Shown in pieces: positions 54,655 through 64,000 of a stretch of DNA of 64,000 nucleotides (positions are counted from its first letter, which is position 1; each line of letters starts with the position of its first letter). A model generated the notes under the pieces. The model had not been told where the DNA came from. It searched no databases and saw only the letters and a program-made list of their open reading frames with translations. A program made the translations under genes and the position numbers. This DNA is from Elephas maximus indicus (lineage: Eukaryota; Chordata; Mammalia; Proboscidea; Elephantidae): positions 54,774,635 to 54,838,634 of the forward strand of contig NC_064827.1 of the NCBI RefSeq assembly GCF_024166365.1, given 5' to 3'.

Positions 54655-55335
54655 TATGAAGTCATGAAAAGAAAATCCAATGGTTAAGAGCATGAACTCT
54701 GGAAACAGCTTGGGTTTGGATGTCAATCCTGCCATTTTAATAGCTATGTGACCCTGGGCAAATTTATTTAACCTCTTGTAGTAGTGACACTAATTCTTAC
54801 CAAATATTCCATTTCTCCTACATTTTCCTGTTCCTTAGTGTTATGTGAGGACATGTAACTAGTTTTAGCCAATGAAATGTGATCAAAGAGGTGACATGTA
54901 TCATTCTGGCTTGAAGCAATGGAAAGCCTGTCAGTAATTATTCAATTCTCTCTTCCTGAGAGACTGAAAAACCTCAAGTTACAGAGGGTACAGCTAAAAC
55001 ATCTGAGGGCCTTCACAAGCCTGGGTACTTGAATAAGTATGTGGAGCAGATACTACCACATTCACTCGTCTGCAGCCAGGCCAACTGCTGTATCATACAT
55101 ACTGTGAGGGAGAAATAAAACTGTTTTATTAAACCGTTTAGATTTGAGTATTAATATGTTATAGCAGCATAACCCAAACTATCTTGACTATTTCTTTACA
55201 CCTCATTTTCCTTCTCTCTAAAAGGGTGATAGTAACTTTTACTTAGCAGAATTATTGTAAGGATGAAATGATGCATATGAAGTCTTCGGCATGTGTTTGC
55301 CATAAACTAACTTTAATATTGGCTATTATCATTAT
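54655..55335 (+). repeat. MIR SINE interrupted by an ancient LTR-like element
   Basis: MIR head at 54655-54790 ('aagagcatgaactctggaaa', 'tatgtgaccctgggcaaatt') and MIR core/3' part at 55196-55335 ('acacctcattttccttctct', 'attattgtaaggatgaaatg') flank about 400 bp. That insert has 'ttagccaatgaaatgtgatc' and ends 'ttatagcagcataacccaaa'. Insert family uncertain. Confidence 0.65.
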
Positions 55336-56929
55336 TATTTTATTAGAAGTCACTTTCCACAAGGCAGATTCCTAGGGTGTTACTTTTATTGGCTAAACCT
55401 GCATATATTGTCAAATTGGTAGGTGGCAAGAATTAAATATATGGCAATTCTGGTGAATTACTGTCTTCTTGTTTTTTCCAAAAGTGAAGGAAAATGGACT
55501 GTATGATCTTCAGGTATTCCTTGTCACCAACTGCAATGTTCTACTACTTCCCACCTCTAAATTTCTCTCTGATTTCAGAATTTGGTCATTGAACCCAAAT
55601 TTACTGGTGTCTATTCGTTTTATTCTACATCAAATGCTGCGCTAGGAGATGCCCTTAAGGAAAGACCTTAAGAAGGGGCAATGTGGATATTTTCTGAATC
55701 CAAGCTGAAGGCAGGGCATACGTTTTCTGAAAATGGAGAGAAGAAGGTCTGGAGAACCTTAGCATAGTCTCTCTTTCACATTTTTGAAAGAGCCATAAAT
55801 GAAACTCTTCAAGAGGGAGTCTAGGGAAGGCTGGCGAGAGTCATGAGCAGGCCCTTGGGGAGGGGAACAGCATGTCATTTTTGCTTTAGTACTCTTTTTG
55901 AATATCTTTCTACATCTTTGCAACTAGCTGAGGGGGAGTAAGAGAGTAAAGCTGTCAGACCAGCAGCATCTTAATTATGGAGATTAGAAATATTTTATGC
56001 AATTGACACAGCCTCTTCTAAATTACACAGTACTAGGGAAAATGACTCTGTCTAGGGCCAACAAGAAAGGAAGAAAGGAGCTCTGAGAGAAAGAATCGGT
56101 GGATTTTGACAGTTTGTCCAATAAAATAACAACAGTTGGGGGAAAAAACTTAAAACCAGGTTAATGCTACAATTCTCATTGCCTGACACAGATCTTTTAA
56201 CATGACTTGAAGGATGCTGGGAATCACTGGGGCTAAGCTTCAAACTGCTAGTCCAGCTAGACCTCACAGCCACTCTCCCTTCCCCCACTGTCTTCTGCAG
56301 CATAAGACTGGGAGAGACGCTGTTGAAATGCTTGAGTAGTGAGTGAGTAGGTGGTCAAGTCAAGCTTGATTCCCAGGTAGCCTGTGTCCTTTGCTCAGTG
56401 GGAGTATTATCAGTTAGTATCTCTGAAATGGTACCTTGGTATTCTCAAAAAGATCCATTGCTTCCCACGGCCTGGTAATTTCTTGCCAGGCACAGGAGAA
56501 TCTCTGGTTCTACAAGAATTGAGGCCTCTTTCGAGCATTCTAAAGACTGAATGCTTTGATAAAGATTATGGAAGACTCCCATCAATCATACTTAGATGTC
56601 ATTTTGCTGAACTGGGCAGGGGAGTTGATGAATAGGAGCAACGGCTTTAACACCTACTGTTTTTATAATTTCATCTCTCTTCCCTCTAGACCTCCCTGTA
56701 CAATATCATCCTAGTGATCTTTTTAAAGCAAAAGTTAAGTTTATTGCCATTTTGGTCAAAATTCTTTGGTTCCTCTTTTCTGTAGGGGGTACAAACTCTG
56801 ATGGATATCAGAAGGCAATGTTGTTGGGAGAAGCTGATCCCTGTTAGAAGAGACAATAGAGAGTGTTAGAGACTATGGCAAACTGGCGAGCTCATGCCAA
56901 GCTCTCCCATCCCACATGCACTTCTTACA
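55336..56929. other. Unassigned sequence
   Basis: No exon or named repeat recognised. ORFs 56052-56303 and 56384-56635 are featureless. Confidence 0.35.
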
Positions 56930-57360
56930 ATGTGACATTCATCCTTCTTCCATCAAGAGGAGTCATCTATGGTCTCTGTCCTTGAATCCGAGTGGGCCTG
57001 GGACTGTAACAAAAGTGATGCCATGCACTTTCTGAAGCTAGGATACAAAAGGTAATGCTGTTTTTAGCTTGGTCCTTTTGGGATGCTCACTCTTGGAACC
57101 CAGTCACCATGCTGTGAGGAAGCCCAAATAATACAGCAAGGTCTCATGTAGGCATTCTGGCTGACAGCCAACAGCATCAACTACCAGGCATGAGAACACG
57201 GCACCTTCACTGTAACTCTAGCCCCATCCACTGTTCAACTGCAACCACAGGAGAGCCCCCAAGTGAGAACCGCCTAGGTGATCCTACTCAGTACCCAGAA
57301 CTGAGAGGGATGATAACAAATGACTGCTGTTGTTTTAAGCTACCAAGTTTATTACTTATT
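56930..57360 (+). repeat. Ancient LTR-like repeat
   Basis: 'gagtgggcctgggactgtaa', 'accatgctgtgaggaagccc', 'gtaggcattctggctgacag', 'ctgttgttttaagctaccaa' occur in the order of a common old mammalian repeat that I cannot name with certainty. Confidence 0.5.
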
Positions 57361-57379
57361 TCTTACCCTGTACCTTTGC

Positions 57380-57600
57380 TTAAGACCTGAGAGCTCTTTC
57401 TCCCCCTCCCATCTTCACTTCTCCAAAACCTACGTGTCCTTCAATGACCAACTCAAATGCCACTTCCTCCATGAAGCCTTTCCTCATCATTGCTTTCCAC
57501 AGTGATCTGTACTTTCTCCGTATTCTACACACTTTGCGTATTTTCTCCATAATTGCTAGACTATTTGATAGAGCCCCTCTCTCCCCCACAGTCATTTAAA
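57380..57600 (+). repeat. L2-type LINE fragment
   Basis: 'tgtccttcaatgaccaactc', 'aaatgccacttcctccatga', 'agcctttcctcatcattgc'. This explains the overlapping short ORFs. Confidence 0.8.
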
Positions 57601-57649
57601 AAAAATATTTAATATAGTTTTAAAATAGTACTGGCTTTGGTCACAAATA

Positions 57650-57830
57650 CAAACCAGTACCAGTTTCCATCAAGTAGATGCTGACTTAACACACTTGGCT
57701 GCTAATTGAAAGGTTGGAGGTTCAAGTCTACCCAGAGGTGCCTCAGAAAAAAGGTCTGTTGATCTACTTCCCAAAAATTAGCCATTGAAAACCCCATGGA
57801 TCAGCGTTTTACTTTGACACACAGAATAAT
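57650..57830 (+). mobile_element. AfroSINE, long 'aagtagatca' variant, degraded
   Basis: 'cttggctgctaattgaaagg', 'ttggaggttcaagtctaccc', 'gaggtgcctcagaaaaaagg', 'gttgatctacttcccaaaaa'. Head diverged. Confidence 0.85.
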
Positions 57831-57839
57831 CACAAACTA

Positions 57840-58790
57840 TACAGAAATGTATAATTGAGTCTCTCTTCTGTCTTGCTCTACCTCATCCTAATTTACTCCC
57901 GTGCCCCCTCCAAAGGTGAATGCTCTCTCCACTGTTAATAGATTGGTATACATTCTTCACAACTTGTTCTACACACACATACACATGCATATAATTTACA
58001 TAAACAGGATTCCATCATAATCCTGTTTTGTAAACTGCTTTTTTGGTCAATGGTATATTGTAGTTATTTTTTCATGTCAGTACATACAGATCTACTTCAT
58101 ACGTTTTTTAACAGAACAGCAGTAGGGCATTCCCCATTACTTAACCAATCCCGTTAATGGAAATTTAGCTCCCCATTTTTGTTTACTGAAAACAAGACTG
58201 CATTGCTATTGGATACGCTCCTAGGAGAGAAACTGCAAGAGTAAGAGAAATACATCCTTTAAATTTTGATAAAATTCTTGAATTCCTTTTTAAAAAGCAA
58301 CTAACTATTCATATCCCCATCAATAATATATGAGAATATTGTGACCTTCCCTAACACTGGATATTATCAAGCTTTTTAATCTTTGCCAATATGTTAGGTG
58401 AGAAAAAGTATTTCCTAGTTTTTTTACCTTATAATTTTACTATAAGTTAGGTTGGGCATTTCACATTTTATTAGTCCTTGTACTTCCTTCATCATGGATT
58501 TTGCCTGCTATGACCTTTGCCCATTTTTTATGGGCTGTTTTAGCTTTTTTCTCATAGAAGCATTTTGTGTATTACAGATAGTAGGTCTTTTACACAGGCT
58601 TTGGAAGTATTATTTATCTGTTTGTCATCTGTGTTTATTTATGGTACCTTTTTGCATCTAGGAGTTTTAAAATGTAGTTTATCTTATTGAACTTTTGCTA
58701 AGGGGTTGGACTATATTATCGTTCAAAGAAAGGCCTTCTATACTTTCAATATTACATAAATACCTATATTTTATTCTAGAAGTTTTACAT
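57840..58790 (-). repeat. Old L1 (L1M-type) UTR, reversed
   Basis: 'aacaggattccatcataatc', 'ttaatggaaatttagctccc', 'cactggatattatcaagctt', 'tttgcccattttttatggg' and 'tcaaagaaaggccttctata' occur in the order expected of a reversed L1M 3' UTR. No coding function. Confidence 0.65.
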
Positions 58791-58879
58791 AAAAAAAAAG
58801 CATTTTAGGAAAAATAATCATTTACTTTTTCAGATGACTTTTCCTTGGAGACATTCTAGGCATTTACAAATCTAAATTC

Positions 58880-59060
58880 CTAGGGGCCCACTGACAAAAT
58901 TCATTTGTTCATTGAGGAAACATTTATGAAAAATCCTGGATACCATCTTCTTTTCTAGGCTTTTGGCAGAGAGTGGGAACAAGGTCCCTGGCCCTGTAGA
59001 ATTTGAGTGTAGTGTAAGAACAGAAGGGTTAACAGGGAAAATGTAATGTAGCATTTTTTT
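58880..59060 (-). repeat. L2-type LINE fragment
   Basis: 'catttgttcattgaggaaac' with 'aacaaggtccctggccctgt' is the reversed L2 3' end. Confidence 0.6.
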
Positions 59061-59104
59061 ACAAACAAAATAAAGCCATTTCTGTGGGCCTCCTTAAAGC
59101 CTGT

Positions 59105-59475
59105 AGAGCACGGAGGTTCATTTCTCTCATTGCATCTAAACTATACTCTTTGTTCACTGTAAATGTCTTTGCACTCCCAGTAGAATGTAAACTTCTTCCA
59201 AACCAACCCAAACCCATTGCCATTGAGTCAATTCCGACTCATAAGAGATCCTATAGGACACAGCAGAACTGCCCAGTAGGGTTTCTAAGGAGTGGCTGGT
59301 GGATTCGATCTGCAATGTTTTTGTTAACACCCAAACGCTTAACCACTGCACTACCCACCAGGGCTCTATAAACTTCTAAGAGGCAAGGAATGTACCTTAT
59401 TCATCTTTGTATTCCTAGCACCAAGATAGATATCTGGCTTATAATAACGGCTCAAGTAATAAATTGTTAAATAAG
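59105..59475 (+). repeat. L2-type LINE fragment split by an AfroSINE
   Basis: L2 parts 'ctcccagtagaatgtaaact' (left) and 'agaggcaaggaatgtacctt', 'gtattcctagcaccaagata' (right). Confidence 0.75.
59197..59368 (-). mobile_element. AfroSINE with 9-bp target-site duplication
   Basis: Reversed: 'aacccattgccattgagtca' to 'ctacccaccagggctc'. The L2 word 'taaacttct' flanks it (59188-59196 and 59369-59377). Confidence 0.95.
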
Positions 59476-59680
59476 TGTATTTCACTACTTCACAAGTTGC
59501 CTCTTCTCAAATAATACTTGTAATTCTGCTTTTCCTTCTCCTCCTTACTCACCCTACCACCCTGATACAAAAGCGAACACCGATGTTGTGTTAAAAAGAT
59601 TTCAAATCCCCTAGGACTGACGTTTGAGCACATGATAACTTAGTCAAACATGCATAGGGTTTAGCTTACAGGAAAAGCAA

Positions 59681-59884
59681 AAAAAAAAAACCAAATCTGT
59701 TGCTGTCGAGTCAATTCTGACTCATAGCAACCCTCCAGGACAAAGCGGAACTGCCCCCACAGGGTTCCAAGGCTGTAATCTTTACAGAAGCAGACTGCCA
59801 CATCTTCTGCAGAGGCTGATGGGTTCGAACTGCCCATCTTACATTTAGCCGCTGAGTACTTAACCACTAAACCACCAGGGGTCC
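59681..59884 (-). mobile_element. AfroSINE (long form)
   Basis: A-run, 'gttgctgtcgagtcaattc', 'aaggctgtaatctttacaga', 'accaccaggggtcct'. Target duplication not clear. An A-run at 59897-59915 follows. Confidence 0.95.
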
Positions 59885-59980
59885 TCTAGGTTGTAAGAAA
59901 AAAAAAAAAAAAAAAAGAATGAATGAAATGGCTGGAAATCAAAGAAAAATGCCATTCAGAAAAGTAAAAGGGAAATACTA

Positions 59981-60189
59981 CCCAAAGCAAACCCACTGCC
60001 CATGAGTCAATTCCTACTCATAACAACCCTATAGGAAAGATTAGAACTGCCTCCATAGGGTTTCCCAGGCTGTAATCTTTATGGAAGCAGACTGACATAG
60101 CCTTCTCTCACACAGCAACTGGTGGGCTCAAACCGCCAACCTTTCCGTCAGCAGCTGAGCACTTTAACCAATGTGCCACCAGGGCTCCT
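59981..60189 (-). mobile_element. AfroSINE (long form)
   Basis: 'caaacccactgcccatgagt', 'aggctgtaatctttatggaa', 'atgtgccaccagggctcctt'. Two long-form copies in the same orientation lie within 300 bp. No clear target duplication. Confidence 0.94.
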
Positions 60190-62226
60190 TAGGGGAACTG
60201 CTACACTCCTTTTAACACAAGTTCACAGCAGCATTTTTAGAAAATGTATAAATTGTCTGATGCTGCAACTAAAATCCAAGTGAAACCATAAATAAAAGCC
60301 AGAGTTATTAACTACCACTGGGTAAACATCAACCTTACGAGTGTGGGCAGGAACAAAGCTGCACAGCCGAGGATTTATGAGTCTCCCCAGAGCCTTGCTG
60401 GGGCCTGACTTCAGAGAAGCTCTTTTTCAGTGGGTTTCTAACTTCTGGGCTCAACTGGAAGGCTGAGATATATTTTCATTTTCTCAAATGGAGATCTGCT
60501 CTGGCCTCTCCGGTAATGAATGAAAAGTTACAGCCCTTGGTTACAATTAGTTTTCATTTCTAGAGCATCTCCCAGGGGCAAAATGCAAATGCTCTGAGGA
60601 GGTTGCAAGGTAGATCTGGAGCTGGGGCTCTGCTGAAGCCAATATGCTCTTGTGGGAGATGGCTGTGAACACTGTGTGCACTAAAATGTAAATAACATAG
60701 CCAAAGTACCAAATGCCAAGGTTTTTTAAATCAGAAGACTATTTTAAGCGCTTATACACTTACACGCAAACACATGTACAGATGCATTTCTATTTCTCTG
60801 ACTCAAAGCCTAAAATCATGTGAACAAATGAGTCAGGCTTTATTAAAATTGTTGGACAGACTATTAGTCCAGGGTTTTTCCGTGGTGAGTGACCAGCTCC
60901 AAGCCCTCTGTCTGAAGCTGGAAACCCAGGAATTCACACGGCCAATTATGCAATACTAGACCATTGGGAAGCATTTCCAGCTGGCTCAGCTGGTGATCTG
61001 CTTTTAGCCTGCAGCACCAAGATTGATAGACCTTATAATTTTTATCCTGGCTAATGCAGATGACTTTCTTAAGTTTTTTAAGGACCCCTTGGTTGCTCTG
61101 ATAACATCTCACTGTGGTGAGATTGGTGCCTTGATCACTGGCTAGAGAAAAAGAATCCCTGGGTTTGGTGATTTCTGAATTGGCTGTACGTACTTTAATT
61201 TTACTGAATGTCGGGTGTGCCTGTTTATGAGGAAGAGTGAAAGGGAACAGTAACTTGACCCCTGCTAAATCATTCCTTTTATGGGGCTCCTTTGAGAATG
61301 AGTTGGATGGGGGAAAAGCTCATTCTTAGAAGGTGCAGAATATGTTAGTTTCTCTCATGCTAATGGTGAGGTTTAATTTTAAAACATCACATTCATATGC
61401 ATATATGGCATATACATACATAATTAGTATATTTACAAGGTACCTTGTAAGAACCTTAGAACTCCTAGTTGCATTAACCCTTAAAGGAAAACTGGGGTTC
61501 AGATCAGCCAAGCATGAGGAAATGTGCTCCTTTTCAATCATATTCACCCATCATCCATGTCTAGGAAAGAGACCTCCAAAAAAGTAAAACACGTTTTTCT
61601 GAAGCATTGCCACAGCCTGTTACCTATTTATCTGCTTTTGCTGTTCTAATTACAAAATAAGCTACTACACTGAACAACTGCACTAGCCAAAAAGAATTTT
61701 ATAGTCTGAGGAGAAATGCTCCCATATTGACTCTGCTAAGAAAAACAACTCCCCTTTTCTTGATTACAAAGAAGGAAGACAGATGGTTTCTTGTTTAAGA
61801 CTGTAATTTTACTTTCAGCCTCCCATCTCAGTTAAAAACAAGATGTACTTTTCTGGCTTTGGGGGAAAATCTCAAAGGAAGGTTTTTTTTATTCCTGGAT
61901 GTACTGAATAATTCAACAAACATTTGAGAACAGGGAGAGAGGTACAAAGGAGAAAACCCTTCCCTTTGTTCACAGGAAGTTTACCATCTAAACTGTGGCA
62001 TTTACAATCAGAATTGGGACCAGAGCCATTAAAGTTTTATTTCTTCACTTGAGTTTAATGGTCTAATGGTTACTGGTGACACACTCTGGATTCACCAGCC
62101 CAGGAGCATGGTGGACCCTCGATCAAATTTAAAGGGAACATTATAAGAGTACCAGGAAGAATTAATGATCTCCACCAGAACCTGTTGTATGCTTACCGAC
62201 CTATTTAGACATTGCCTTATATTGTT
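60190..62226. other. Repeat-poor interval
   Basis: About 2 kb with no recognised SINE/LINE apart from a weak L2-like stretch at 61905-62000 ('attcaacaaacatttgagaa'). It contains an octamer word 'atgcaaat' near 60581. Short ORFs on both strands (60774-61112, 61326-61587) mirror each other and have no domain. It could hold distal regulatory DNA for the gene at the right edge. Confidence 0.4.
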
Positions 62227-62402
62227 TGGAAACCCTGGTGGCATAGTGGTTAAGTGCTACGGCTGCTAACCAAGAGGTCAGTAGTTCAAATCCGCGAGGC
62301 TCTCCTTGGAAACTCTATGGGGCAGTTCTACTCTGTCCTATATGGTGGCTAAGAGTTGGTGATCGGCTATGAGTTGGTGATAGACTCGATGGCAGTGGGT
62401 TT
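62227..62402 (+). mobile_element. AfroSINE with a small internal duplication
   Basis: Forward and full length: 'ggaaaccctggtggcatagt', 'ggtcagtagttcaaatccgc'. Near the tail 'gagttggtgat' is repeated (about 62352 and 62370) before 'agactcgatggcagtggg'. Confidence 0.95.
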
Positions 62403-62475
62403 ATGTTAATCTTGAGAACACCTCCCTGAGGTCATCCACATTATCACCATTTCACAGAGAAAAATCCAAAGCCAC
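62403..62475 (-). repeat. MIR fragment
   Basis: 'tgagaacacctccctgaggt' and 'tatcaccatttcacagagaa' are reversed MIR. 62476-62945 shows nothing recognised. Confidence 0.6.
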
Positions 62476-62945
62476 AGAGCTAGGAAAGATACTGGAACAT
62501 ACCAACTAGAAATTCTCCTCCTTTCCTGGCCTTTTCTTTGGCAGTCCTCAGGCTCCATCCAGACTTTCCTTTGCTTAGATTTCCTGTCAATGCACACAAA
62601 GTCAGCTTACTCCTGGGCTTTTTCTTCCCCTTAGACTTTAAGTAACACTAAAACTTGTTATTTATTTGGTGTGCCAGTCCTTCAGAAGTCTTACTCCCTC
62701 GCATCTTTGCAAATCAACGTTTTCTTTTCTTCTCTGATTCTTTGGGTCATCCTTTGACAGGAAGAAATCAGACATACAAAGGACTTATAATAGTGCCAGG
62801 CACGCAATTATCCTCTTCTTAATATGAACAATTATGTTAATTCTTGCCACCTTTAACTGTCCTCATCAAATGCTATTTCCCAAATACGCTTGCGGGGCTT
62901 ACTCTATGTTGCTATGCTCGGTGTATTAACTTAGCAGTTTTCTAA

Positions 62946-63060
62946 GAGCAGGGACATTGTCTCTTCTGTTCGTGTCTGTATTCCCAGTGCCTATAATTAC
63001 TGGAATTTAGTATGTCCTCAGTATATACTTTTAATATGAGTGAATTAATACCATATTGGT
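62946..63060 (+). repeat. L2-type LINE 3' end
   Basis: 'agagcagggacattgtctct', 'tgtattcccagtgcctataa', 'tatgtcctcagtatatactt' is the L2 3' terminus. Confidence 0.8.
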
Positions 63061-63199
63061 TTTTCGTAGACTAACCTGTATAAGAAAGTTTAGTTCAGAT
63101 TCAACAGGGCTCTGAATTGAGAGCTGAGAACTTTTGCCCTTTCCCCTATTTCCGGCTCTTTATTACAATTTCGACCTTGTGTGCATTTCTTTGGGCTCT

Positions 63200-63275
63200 T
63201 GGTCCCATTCAAGGCTCAGTTTCCACATCAGCAAAATGGGGCTAGTAGCAACAGATGCTTGTTTCTCCTCGTCTT
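63200..63275 (+). repeat. MIR core fragment
   Basis: 'ggctcagtttccacatcagc' and 'aaaatggggctagtagcaac' is the MIR core, lying about 100 bp upstream of the CpG island. Confidence 0.7.
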
Positions 63276-63800
63276 CTATCGCCTGTTCCTGGAGGTTTAC
63301 TGTGTACATTTTCTTCCTAAAAAACAGTCGTCAAGGAAGAAAGGAGCAATAGGGCTCGTCGGGTTGGTGCCCAGGTTGGGAGGGTTCCCCAGCCCGCGAG
63401 CCCCAGTCCGGAAACAGCACGGCCCCTTTTCGGCAGCGAGCCTGCCCATCCCTCGGGCGTCCCAGCTCCAGACGCCCTCTCGCCCCGAGGCAGCGCTCTG
63501 CCTCGGTGCCACAGAGAAATGGGCCCGGTGATTCCCAGGCGCCGCCGCGCGCCGAATGGCCCGGCCTCGCTCTCGCCACCGCCTAGCTGGCCGCGCGGCG
63601 CGGCCGGGGGCGGGGAGTCTGATGGGAGACGCGCGCGGCGCGGAGGCGGCTGTGGCCCGGGAGAGCGAGCGGGAGAGGGACGGGGCGCGGGAGGGAGGCG
63701 GGGGGCGGTGCAGGGGGCGGTGCTGCCGTAGCCGTGCCCGCCCCTTTCCGCTGGGGAGCAGCTGCAGCAGCAGGAGCGGAGCCGGAGCCGGAGCCGCGCA

Positions 63801-63821
63801 GCCGCCGCCGCCGCCGCCGCC
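63801..63821 (+). repeat. (GCC)7 trinucleotide repeat in the probable 5' UTR
   Basis: Seven uninterrupted GCC units followed by GCTGCT. Such 5' UTR repeats are often length-variable. Confidence 0.95.
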
Positions 63822-63832
63822 GCTGCTGGGGG

Positions 63833-63871
63833 ATGTGGTCGGCGCCCGCCCCGACCCGCGCCGCCTCCTGA
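63833..63871 (+). other. Upstream ORF 1 (12 codons)
   Basis: ATG in the context 'ggggatgtgg' (G at +4, G at -3) followed by 11 sense codons and TGA; encodes MWSAPAPTRAAS. If the + strand leader is transcribed from upstream, this would be the first AUG. Confidence 0.55.
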
Positions 63872-63953
63872 GTCCCCGCCGCCGCCCGAGTCGCTGCCGC
63901 CGCCGAGCCGTGCCGGGCCAGGCCGCGCCCTCCCCGGGCGCCCGCCGGCTCGC

Positions 63954-63977
63954 ATGCCGAGGGGCTCCGGGGCGTAG
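63954..63977 (+). other. Upstream ORF 2 (7 codons)
   Basis: ATG in the context 'tcgcatgccg' (weak) then MPRGSGA and TAG. It ends 23 bp before the window edge, so the main start codon should lie outside the window. Confidence 0.5.
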
Positions 63978-64000
63978 CTGCGCGCCCGGCGCCGCCTCCG

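Larger units (their letters stand above)
63350..64000 (+). promoter_or_regulatory. CpG-island promoter and probable 5' UTR of a gene extending off the right edge
   Basis: GC content and CpG density rise sharply from about 63350 to the window end, unlike anything to the left. GC boxes (Sp1/KLF-like) are seen at 63607-63615, about 63698-63720 and, reversed, 63737-63744; no TATA box is evident. Downstream lie GAGCCG repeats, (GCC)7 at 63801-63821, and two short upstream ORFs. This order (GC boxes, then repeat-rich leader with uORFs, no splice donor seen) suggests + strand transcription starting around 63700-63780. The first exon continues beyond 64000. A divergent minus-strand transcript is possible. 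The gene is not identified. Confidence 0.85.

Noticed and set aside
63181..63531. Forward 116-residue ORF entering the CpG island
   Set aside because: It starts in a MIR core and has no recognisable domain; overlapping frames are equally open.
63317..63955. Minus-strand 212-residue ORF, Ala/Gly/Arg/Pro-rich
   Set aside because: It is the antisense of the CpG island and (GCC)n tract, where stops are rare. No domain is seen, and it runs out through the MIR-side flank.

Overview
The window is vertebrate nuclear DNA. The abundant tRNA-derived SINEs have the AfroSINE consensus, and their 3' ends match an RTE-type (BovB-like) LINE that is also present. These point to an afrotherian mammal, most likely an elephant or other paenungulate. 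Mammal-wide relics (MIR, L2, MLT1-like LTRs, Tigger, hAT fragments, old L1M 3' ends) lie beneath the lineage-specific layer. The species is inferred from remembered consensus sequences, not from a search.

Layout: about 63 kb of repeat-rich DNA has no exon of a cellular protein-coding gene that I can recognise. It ends in a strong CpG island (about 63350-64000), which looks like the promoter and 5' UTR of a gene running off the right edge on the + strand. The gene could not be identified. Almost every ORF in the window is a LINE remnant, a reading of a microsatellite or polypyrimidine tract, or chance.

Region by region: 1-5 kb holds MIR, L2, an AfroSINE, and a 1.5 kb RTE reverse-transcriptase relic inside an older repeat. 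5-20 kb holds scattered AfroSINEs, a nested pair, two further RTE fragments in opposite orientations, an L1-like 3' piece and L1M 3' ends. 20-26 kb holds an L1M 3' end split by two AfroSINEs, a hAT relic, and an L1 3' end followed by a diverged tandem copy of its 3' UTR. 26-29 kb holds an RTE fragment abutting a MaLR-type endogenous retroviral element with an inverted partial copy, then a TG-rich microsatellite. 32-39 kb holds two single-copy AT-rich blocks that look like conserved regulatory DNA. 40-46 kb holds an AfroSINE dimer, a small palindromic MITE, an LTR-like piece, and a Tigger transposon split by an L1 3' UTR. 45-48 kb holds an L1 ORF1/HAL1-like element inserted into an L2. 48-60 kb holds tandem AfroSINEs, an L1 ORF2 fragment inside an MLT1-like LTR, L1 3' ends, head-to-head LTR ends and a long L1M antisense segment. 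60-63 kb is comparatively repeat-poor before the island.

The elements act together only through retrotransposition. AfroSINEs carry Pol III A/B boxes and an RTE-like tail, consistent with mobilisation in trans by RTE; every RTE copy here is dead. I found no new multi-gene system. The best leads are the CpG-island promoter with two short uORFs, the putative conserved noncoding blocks, the MITE at 42.1-42.4 kb, and several unusual insertion structures.
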